Positions 58,167 through 64,000 of a stretch of 64,000 bases of DNA are shown one piece after another. The DNA is from Aquabacterium sp. Lineage in GTDB: Bacteria > Pseudomonadota > Gammaproteobacteria > Burkholderiales > Burkholderiaceae_C. The position numbers and the translations under genes were made by a program. Numbering within the stretch: position 1 is the stretch's first letter; each line of letters opens with the position of its first letter. The notes beneath the pieces are model-generated. The model saw only the letters and a program-made list of their open reading frames with translations, was not told where the DNA came from and did not search any database. Location of the stretch: positions 124,001 to 188,000 of the forward strand of contig JAHFQM010000004.1 of NCBI GenBank assembly GCA_023266355.1. Direction: 5' to 3'.

Positions 58167-58994
58167 ATGGTGATGTCCTTGCTGGACGCTGGGCTGGGTG
58201 CGGGCCTGGGCGCCATCGTCGGCCTCATCCTCGCGCTGACCGGCGCGGGTGGCGGCATCCTGGCCATCCCGCTGTTGGTGTGGGTGCTGCACCTGCCCTT
58301 GCAGACCGCCGCCCCCATCGGCTTGGCCGCCGTGGGCCTGGCCTCGGCCATGGGCGCGGCGGTGGGCCTGCGCCAGGGCGTGGTGCGCTACCGCGCGGCG
58401 GCGCTCATCGGTGTCACCGGCATGCTGTTCGCCCCCTTGGGCGTGACGCTGGCCCAGCGCCTGCCGGCCCAGCCTTTGCTGCTGGTGTTCGCGGCCGTCA
58501 TGGCCTGGGTGGGATGGCGCTCGCTGCAGCCACCCAAGGCTGAGCAGGGTGTCTCGGCCGATGCCCCCTCTGGACAGCCACCGCCACCGCCTTGCTTGGT
58601 CAAGGCCGATGGCCGGCTGGACTGGACCACCCCTTGCGCCCGCGCCCTGGCCACCACTGGCGCGATGTCCGGCTTGCTCAGCGGCCTCATCGGCGTGGGT
58701 GGCGGCTTCGTCATCGTGCCCGCCCTCAACCACCGCACCGACCTCGACCTGCGCCAGGTGCAGGCCACCTCGCTGGCCGTGATCGCGCTGGTTTCGCTGA
58801 GCGGCGTGGCCTCGGCCGCGTGGCATGGCGCGCTGGACTGGGCGCTGGCCCTGCCCTTTGCGTTGGGTGCCATGCTGGCCTTGCTGGCAGGACAACGCCT
58901 GGCGCTGCAGCTGCCGGCCGCACGGCTCAAACAAGGCTTTGCCTGGTTGACGCTGGCCGTGGCCGCCAGCCTGCTGTTCAAGGCGCTGAATTGA
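58167..58994 (+). CDS. TauE/SafE sulfite exporter family protein
   Basis: A 275-residue inner-membrane transporter with about eight hydrophobic helices in two repeats; GLILALTGAGGGILAIPLLVWVL and LLSGLIGVGGGFVIVPAL are the paired family motifs. A soluble insert in the middle is Pro-rich. It probably exports sulfite produced by persulfide oxidation. The ATG at 58167 has GGAGG 10 bases upstream; one at 58173 is a close alternative. It is cotranscribed with the ArsR-type and DUF2892 genes. Confidence 0.9.
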   Translation: MVMSLLDAGLGAGLGAIVGLILALTGAGGGILAIPLLVWVLHLPLQTAAPIGLAAVGLASAMGAAVGLRQGVVRYRAAALIGVTGMLFAPLGVTLAQRLPAQPLLLVFAAVMAWVGWRSLQPPKAEQGVSADAPSGQPPPPPCLVKADGRLDWTTPCARALATTGAMSGLLSGLIGVGGGFVIVPALNHRTDLDLRQVQATSLAVIALVSLSGVASAAWHGALDWALALPFALGAMLALLAGQRLALQLPAARLKQGFAWLTLAVAASLLFKALN

Positions 58995-59018
58995 GGGCCG
59001 AGGACTGAGCCTGAAGGC

Positions 59019-59036
59019 CGGGCCCTGCACGGCCCG
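59019..59036. terminator. Hairpin between convergent genes
   Basis: CGGGCC-CTGCAC-GGCCCG, a perfect 6-bp stem in the 47-base gap between the TauE/SafE gene and the convergent sigma-54 activator gene. No T-run on either side. Confidence 0.45.
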
Positions 59037-59041
59037 TCCGC

Positions 59042-61327
59042 TCAAATGTCCAGCATCGCCCTGAGCTCCACCGCCCGGCGCACGCCCGCGAAAGGCGCTT
59101 GCGGGTCCAGCCCGCGCAAGGTTTTGTCGAGCAGCTCGCGCGCCTGACGCAGGCGACCTGCCTCCTGCATCAACAGCGCCAGGTCGGTCGCGGCGCGCAA
59201 GCGGGCCGGCACACACCCCAGGGCCAGTGCCGTGGACATGGCGCTGCGGAAGGCCTCTTCGGCCCCGTCCATGTCGCCCATGGCGCGGCACGCACGGCCC
59301 TGCACATCGAGCAACTCGCCCAGGTAGGCGCGGTCCTGCAGGTCCAGCGCCACGTCCATGGCCTGGCCGATGAGCTGGTTGGCCTCTTCGGCACGGCCCG
59401 CACTCAGCAGCAACTCGCCCAGCTTCCAGGCCTGGAAGGAATAGAACAGCTTGCCACCATGGCGCAGCATGTGGGTCTCGTAACCATCGCGGATGGCCAG
59501 CTCGGCCTCGGCATGCCGCCCCTGCGCCGTCCACGCCGCACCGCGCAGCACCTGCCCCACGCCCAGGTAGAAGAAGAAGCCATGCTGTTGCGACAGGGTT
59601 TCGAGCGCTTCGGCCAGGGGCAGCAAGGCCGCCTGGTCTTCGAACAAACAAGCCAACCATGCCGCACCCTGCAGCGCGATGGCCTGGTTGAGCGGGTGAT
59701 CGACCGTCTCGCGTGCGCGGCGCGTCAGGCGCTCTCGCGCAGCCTGCGCGCGGGCGAAATCCCCGGTGTGGAAGGCCGCCAGGCCCTCGAAGTTCAGTGC
59801 CAGGCCGATGAGGTCGAAGCCTTGCGTGCGGCAGCGCTCCTGATCACCCACAGGCACCAGGCCACCCCGCTGCAAACAGGCCAGGGCCTCGGCGCTGTCG
59901 CCCAGCCAGAACAGGGTGTTGGCCATGGCCACATGGGCCTCGGCCACCAGGTCGGGATCGCCGCTGCCCTGGGCGCGCTGCAGCATCTCCTGCACCGTGC
60001 CGCGGGCCTTGCCCAGGTCCATGGCCATGAGCTGGGCGGTCCAGATGCCGAACAGCAAAGAGCCCATTTCGGCGTCGCCCACCACGCCATCGCCCGCCTG
60101 GAAGGCCGCTTCGTAAGCTTGCAGGGCCTCGGCGCTCAACCAACCCTCCAGGCTGCGCAAGCTGACGCCCAGCAAGCGGTACAGGTCATGAACCAGGCGC
60201 TGGGATTCGGGCGTGGCGGCCGGCAGGCTCACCTGCGCCAGGCCCTGGCGCAGCAAGGGCACGGCTTCGCGGAACGCAGCCTCCTGGATGCGCGCCTGCG
60301 CCTCGTCCAAGCACTCCTGGGCGCTGCGACGGCGGTCGCTCTGCGCGGCGATGCGCCGCTCCACGGTCTTGCGGCTGACACCCAGCACGCGCGCCGCCGC
60401 CGATTTGTTGCCGTGGCTGAGGTGCATGGCCCGATCGATCAACAACTGCTCGGCCACCGCCAGCTTGTCCTCCCCCGGCAAAGACAGCAACAGGTCGGCC
60501 AGCGCCTGGACATCCACCTGCGCCACCACCTCCGGGTCGTCCAGGTGGCCGGCCAACACCTCGGGGGTGATGTGGCTGTGCTCTGACAGCACCGCCAGGC
60601 GGTCCACCATGCTGCGCAGCTGGCGGATGTGGCCGGGCCAGGCATGGCCCTGCAGGCGCGCCAGCGCGGCCTCGCTGAACGTGAGCGCACGGGGCTGCAG
60701 CGATGCGAAATGCCTGACCAGCTCGGGGATGTCGTCGCGGCGCTGGTCCAGTCCGGGCACCTCCAGCACGAACACGGCCAGGCGGTAGTACAGGTCTTCG
60801 CGGAAGCGGCCCTCGCGGACCAAGGCCCCCAGGTCGCGGTGCGAAGCCGCCACCACCCGGCCGCGGAAATGCTTGACCTCGGTCGAGCCCAGCGGGCGGA
60901 AAGAGCGCGTCTCCAGCACACGCAGCAGCTTGGGCTGCAGGTTCAGCGGCAACTCGCCAATCTCGTCGAGGAACAGCGTGCCCTGCCCGACCCGCTCGAA
61001 GTGCCCCGCATGGGCCGCCACCGCGCCCGTGAAAGCGCCCTTGGCATGGCCGAACAGCTCGGCCTCGACCAAGTGCTCCGGCAAGGCGCCGCAGTTGATG
61101 TCCAGGAACGGCGCCTCGGGGTGACGACCCCGCCGGTGCAAGCGCTGCGCCAGCACCTCCTTGCCCGCCCCGGTCGGACCAGAAATCAGCACCGCGCGGT
61201 CGGTCGGGGCCACCCGGTCCAACAGGCGCAGCAGGTGCAGGAAAGCGGGCGCACGCCCCACCACCTGGGGTTCGGTCAAAGGCAGACCCTGATGGGTGTG
61301 GGGCATGGCGGTGGGCTGGCGCGACAT
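59042..61327 (-). CDS. Sigma-54 activator with C-terminal TPR-like domain
   Basis: A 761-residue regulator. The AAA+ domain (about 20-250) has Walker A GPTGAGKE, the sigma-54 contact loop GAFTGA, Walker B LFLDEIGELP and the arginine region HIRQLRS. A Fis-type helix-turn-helix is at about 310-345 (NKSAAARVLGVSRKTVERRIA). About 400 further residues of helical repeats follow (YEAAFQAGDGVVGDAEMGSLLFGIWTAQLMAMD and on), TPR/MalT-like. There is no N-terminal receiver or PAS domain, so input probably comes through the TPR tail. The start at 61327 is preferred; the frame stays open to 61555 and an ATG at 61306 is also possible. Confidence 0.88.
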   Translation of the reverse strand: MSRQPTAMPHTHQGLPLTEPQVVGRAPAFLHLLRLLDRVAPTDRAVLISGPTGAGKEVLAQRLHRRGRHPEAPFLDINCGALPEHLVEAELFGHAKGAFTGAVAAHAGHFERVGQGTLFLDEIGELPLNLQPKLLRVLETRSFRPLGSTEVKHFRGRVVAASHRDLGALVREGRFREDLYYRLAVFVLEVPGLDQRRDDIPELVRHFASLQPRALTFSEAALARLQGHAWPGHIRQLRSMVDRLAVLSEHSHITPEVLAGHLDDPEVVAQVDVQALADLLLSLPGEDKLAVAEQLLIDRAMHLSHGNKSAAARVLGVSRKTVERRIAAQSDRRRSAQECLDEAQARIQEAAFREAVPLLRQGLAQVSLPAATPESQRLVHDLYRLLGVSLRSLEGWLSAEALQAYEAAFQAGDGVVGDAEMGSLLFGIWTAQLMAMDLGKARGTVQEMLQRAQGSGDPDLVAEAHVAMANTLFWLGDSAEALACLQRGGLVPVGDQERCRTQGFDLIGLALNFEGLAAFHTGDFARAQAARERLTRRARETVDHPLNQAIALQGAAWLACLFEDQAALLPLAEALETLSQQHGFFFYLGVGQVLRGAAWTAQGRHAEAELAIRDGYETHMLRHGGKLFYSFQAWKLGELLLSAGRAEEANQLIGQAMDVALDLQDRAYLGELLDVQGRACRAMGDMDGAEEAFRSAMSTALALGCVPARLRAATDLALLMQEAGRLRQARELLDKTLRGLDPQAPFAGVRRAVELRAMLDI

Positions 61328-61392
61328 CCAAGGCGCACGACTGCGTGGAAGCGTGCATATTACCCAAATTGACCCACGGCGCCTGTGAAAAC

Positions 61393-61406
61393 GGACGAAT
61401 TCGTCC
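61393..61406. promoter_or_regulatory. Perfect 14-bp palindrome in the divergent gap
   Basis: GGACGAATTCGTCC in the 311-base gap between the sigma-54 activator (start 61327) and the HD-GYP gene (start 61639). TTGACC occurs on both sides of it (61369 and 61409). It is a candidate operator. The rest of that gap shows no gene or clear -24/-12 promoter. Confidence 0.45.
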
Positions 61407-61638
61407 ATTTGACCGACGGGGATTCGGCGCCACCCCACGCCACCCAGAGACACAGCAGAACTGGCATGTCGTTTGCTATGTGATCTGCAAATATTGACCG
61501 ACGACGACACCGCTGCGTCTGGCACGAGCGCAGCAAGGGGTTGGCGAACCGGCAAGAATCGGTGTCAGAGGAATCCGGCACCTGCTCAGGGAACCTTCGT
61601 GCCATGGCCCAGCAATGGGCTGAAAAGCAGCTTGCCAC

Positions 61639-62961
61639 ATGCACCAGGCGCTCCCCCACCTTGGCGCGGCGAACCCGCACGCGCTGTCGTCCTTTGTGCA
61701 GGCCAGCGACGCCTGCCCCATCATCGCCAGCGAGGACATCTGCGACGACCGCGGCGTCAAGCTCTGGGCCCGTGGCCAGCCGGTGTCCCATGCGCTGCAG
61801 CAGCGCCTGCTGGACCGCAAACTGCGCCAGCCGCTGGAAGCCTGCCTGCGCGCACCGGACGGCGTCAACAGCACCGACCTGGTCACCGCCACGCGCCAGC
61901 TGTTCGACCATCCCGGCCCCCTGTCGCACGCCCTGCGCCCCTGGGCGGACGAGCTGGTCGCCGAAGTCGCCCGCCTGCCCCTGCACCCGGTGGTGCAACT
62001 GCTGCTGACCGCGCTGCGCAGCAGCCGGCCTGATGCCTTCGGTCACGCCATCCACACCATGGCCCTGACCGGCGCCATGTACATGCACGCCGGCAGCGAC
62101 CGCTACGAAATGCGCCTGGCCCTGCTGGCCGGATTGGTGCACGACATCGGCGAGCTGTACGTCAACCCCGACCTGCTGGACCCCAGCCACGCGCTCACCC
62201 CGGCCGGCTTTCGCCACGTGGTGATCCACCCCCGCATCGGCGAGATGCTGCTGACGCGCCTGACCGACCACCCCGTGGCGCTGTCCCGGGCCGTGGGCGA
62301 ACACCACGAGCGTGGCAACGGCATGGGCTACCCGCTGCGCGCCCGCCACCTGTCCTGGCTGGGCTGCCGCCTCAGCGCCATGGAAACACTGGCCGGCGTG
62401 CTCGGCAGCGCACACGACGACGCCTGGGAACACGGCAGCCTGGCCTTGCGCCTGATCCCCGGCGAGTTCGACCCGATCGCGATCGCCTTCACCAGCCAGA
62501 TCGCCCGCCGCATGCGTGGCCAGACGCCCCCCAGCACCGCGGTCGATGCCACCGCCGTCTGGGAACGCAGCCAGCAACTGGCCCAGCACATCGCGGGCTG
62601 CACGCACACGGCAGAGCGCCTGGCCCAGGCCAGCGCACCGGGCCGCGTGCAAGACAACGCCCAGCTGGCCGCCACGCTGCTGGCCCAGCTGACGCAAGCC
62701 GGCCACGAACTGGGCGTGTGGGCACCGCGCGAACTCATCGGCCAGGAGCTCACCGAACTGCACGTGGCCAACCAGGAAATCCAGTTCCGCCTGCGCGCCA
62801 TCCAGCGCATCACCACCTGGCTGGACGTGGGGCTCCAAGCCCATGAAGAAGCCGCCCTGGCGCAACTGTGGCCCGACACCGACCCGCAGATCAACGCGGT
62901 CATGACCCCCGAGGCCGCTGCAACGCCCCCGGAGGCCAGCCCCGCCCACGCGTTCTCCTGA
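61639..62961 (+). CDS. HD-GYP domain protein
   Basis: A 440-residue protein with an HD-GYP phosphodiesterase domain. HAIHTMALTGAM and LLAGLVHDIGELYVNP supply the HD motif; the second signature is GEHHERGNGMGYPLRARHL, where GYP is kept. The N-terminal 120 residues are unlike known sensor domains and no membrane helix is present. The C-terminal part is helical with QELTELHVANQEIQFRLRAIQ, a possible coiled coil. It would hydrolyse c-di-GMP; the Asn in GNGMGYP departs from the usual Asp. It is divergent from the sigma-54 activator. Confidence 0.87.
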   Translation: MHQALPHLGAANPHALSSFVQASDACPIIASEDICDDRGVKLWARGQPVSHALQQRLLDRKLRQPLEACLRAPDGVNSTDLVTATRQLFDHPGPLSHALRPWADELVAEVARLPLHPVVQLLLTALRSSRPDAFGHAIHTMALTGAMYMHAGSDRYEMRLALLAGLVHDIGELYVNPDLLDPSHALTPAGFRHVVIHPRIGEMLLTRLTDHPVALSRAVGEHHERGNGMGYPLRARHLSWLGCRLSAMETLAGVLGSAHDDAWEHGSLALRLIPGEFDPIAIAFTSQIARRMRGQTPPSTAVDATAVWERSQQLAQHIAGCTHTAERLAQASAPGRVQDNAQLAATLLAQLTQAGHELGVWAPRELIGQELTELHVANQEIQFRLRAIQRITTWLDVGLQAHEEAALAQLWPDTDPQINAVMTPEAAATPPEASPAHAFS

Positions 62962-63030
62962 GCCAAGCACCTCCGACTTCCAGTCGCTGCCACGCGAAAA
63001 GCCGCTCCGCCAAAGGGGAACTTTTTCGCC

Positions 63031-63057
63031 TTAGCACTCTCTGAACAGGAGTGCTAA
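63031..63057 (+). promoter_or_regulatory. CIRCE element (HrcA operator) upstream of rpoH
   Basis: A perfect CIRCE sequence: TTAGCACTC - nine bases - GAGTGCTAA, 34 bases before the rpoH ATG. It is the binding site of the heat-shock repressor HrcA. TTAGCA at its left end and TAATAT (63055-63060) are spaced 18 bases and could be the -35 and -10 of the overlapped promoter. Confidence 0.92.
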
Positions 63058-63091
63058 TATGCATTGGAAGGACCCCAGAAGGAGCCCCTTG

Positions 63092-64000
63092 ATGAACATG
63101 TCGAACGCCGTCATCCCCCGTGATCCGTGGACCGTGGTGCCCTCGCTGGGCAACTTGGACGCGTACATCCGCTCGGTGCAGGCCATCCCTCTGCTGGAAG
63201 CCGCCGAGGAGCAAAGCCTCGCCCGCCAGCTGCGCGACCAGAACGACCTGCAGGCCGCCTCGCGCCTGGTGATGTCCCACCTGCGCCTGGTGGTGTCCAT
63301 CTCGCGCCAGTACATGGGCTACGGCCTGCCGCAGGGCGACCTGATCCAGGAAGGCAACGTCGGCCTGATGAAAGCCGTCAAGCGTTTCGACCCCGACCAG
63401 GGCGTGCGCCTGGTGAGCTACGCCATGCACTGGATCAAGGCCGAGATCCACGAGTACATCCTCAAGAACTGGCGCATGGTCAAGGTGGCCACCACCAAGG
63501 CCCAGCGCAAGCTCTTCTTCAACCTGCGCTCGCTCAAGCACCAGTACAAGGGCGAGGCCGCCGAGGCCCATGAGGCCCACCTGGGCCGCGCCGGCCTGTC
63601 CGAGGCCGACATCCACCGCGTGGCCACCGAGTTGAACGTGCGGCCGGAAGACGTCATCGAGATGGAAACGCGCATGGCCGGCGGCGACGTGGCCCTGGAA
63701 GCGCAAGCCGACGACGACCACGACGCCCCGATGGCACCGGTGGCCTACCTGGCCGACGACCAGCACGAGCCCACGCGCATGATCGAGGCGACCCACCGCG
63801 ACTGGCTGGCCAGCGATGGCATCCAGCATGCCCTGGACAGCCTGGACGAACGCAGCCGCCGCATCGTGGAAGAGCGCTGGCTGAAGGTCAACGACGATGG
63901 CTCGGGCGGCATGACGCTGCACGACCTGGCCGCCGTCTATGGCGTCAGCGCCGAACGCATCCGCCAGATCGAGGCCGCCGCCATGAAGAAGATGCGCAAG
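63092..64000 (+). CDS. rpoH: Heat-shock sigma factor RpoH (sigma-32), truncated at window end
   Basis: The first 303 residues of sigma-32, which directs RNA polymerase to heat-shock genes. Region 2 reads RLVMSHLRLVVSISRQY and GDLIQEGNVGLMKAVKRFD, then the RpoH-specific RpoH box QRKLFFNLR. Region 4.2 appears at the end (TLHDLAAVYGVSAERIRQIE). The reading frame is open to the last base, with only a short C-terminus missing. AAGGAG lies 7 bases before the ATG at 63092. The CIRCE element upstream implies repression by HrcA. Confidence 0.95.
   Translation, partial: MNMSNAVIPRDPWTVVPSLGNLDAYIRSVQAIPLLEAAEEQSLARQLRDQNDLQAASRLVMSHLRLVVSISRQYMGYGLPQGDLIQEGNVGLMKAVKRFDPDQGVRLVSYAMHWIKAEIHEYILKNWRMVKVATTKAQRKLFFNLRSLKHQYKGEAAEAHEAHLGRAGLSEADIHRVATELNVRPEDVIEMETRMAGGDVALEAQADDDHDAPMAPVAYLADDQHEPTRMIEATHRDWLASDGIQHALDSLDERSRRIVEERWLKVNDDGSGGMTLHDLAAVYGVSAERIRQIEAAAMKKMRK

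Overview
The window is a 64 kb high-GC (roughly two-thirds G+C), gene-dense chromosomal segment. Gene content and protein style (E. coli-type GshA, NADP malic enzyme MaeB, short-chain amide/urea ABC transporter with fmdA/fmdB, RpoH behind a CIRCE element, several c-di-GMP proteins) point to a betaproteobacterium of the order Burkholderiales, near Comamonadaceae/Sphaerotilaceae. This placement is inferred from the sequence alone. No rRNA or tRNA gene, insertion sequence or CRISPR array was recognised.

Layout. 1-3.8 kb: 3' end of purN, a DUF2167 / site-2-protease-like pair, and a membrane histidine kinase. 4.0-15.2 kb: an amide/urea nitrogen locus. A LuxR-type response regulator and a very large NCS1-permease/hybrid-kinase fusion are divergent from an ABC transporter of UrtABCDE/FmdDEF type, which is followed by formamidase fmdA and fmdB; aliphatic amidase amiE lies 8 kb further on. 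15.2-20.1 kb: a TetR-type regulator divergent from a four-gene operon (Baeyer-Villiger-type monooxygenase, SDR, alpha/beta hydrolase, SDR) that reads like ketone-to-ester-to-acid/alcohol degradation. 20.0-23.3 kb (minus strand): MAPEG, HD-domain, YidB-like and gshA. 23.5-31 kb: amiE, a GT4 glycosyltransferase with a small membrane protein, DUF2804 plus AraC regulator, fatty acid hydroxylase/sterol desaturase-like protein, and an RsmB-family rRNA methyltransferase ending at a good terminator. 31-38 kb: polysaccharide export protein, GGDEF-EAL protein, maeB, and an EamA transporter.

38.0-45.3 kb is an accessory defence island. An intergenic array of short palindromes phased at about 20-21 bp precedes a type I restriction-modification system (hsdM, hsdS, hsdR). 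An XRE/ImmA-IrrE antitoxin-like gene and a DUF4411 PIN-like toxin gene sit between hsdS and hsdR. Base composition drops in hsdS and in the region ahead of hsdR. 45.3-52.3 kb: EAL-CBS-GGDEF protein, acyl-CoA dehydrogenase divergent from an enoyl-CoA-reductase-like SDR, then a DUF1295 / cyclopropane-synthase-like / periplasmic protein operon that looks like lipid modification. 52.3-56.6 kb: a hybrid kinase translationally coupled to a periplasmic solute-binding protein, DUF2845, SH3-like and OsmC proteins. 56.6-59.0 kb: a sulfide-response module (MBL persulfide-dioxygenase-like enzyme, BigR/SqrR-like repressor with a perfect operator palindrome, DUF2892, TauE/SafE exporter). 59.0-64 kb: a sigma-54 activator with a TPR tail, an HD-GYP protein, and the 5' part of rpoH behind a perfect CIRCE element.

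The most interesting items are the permease-kinase fusion that appears to control amide/urea uptake, the phased palindrome array beside the restriction island, the toxin-antitoxin pair nested inside the type I system, and the CIRCE-controlled rpoH.
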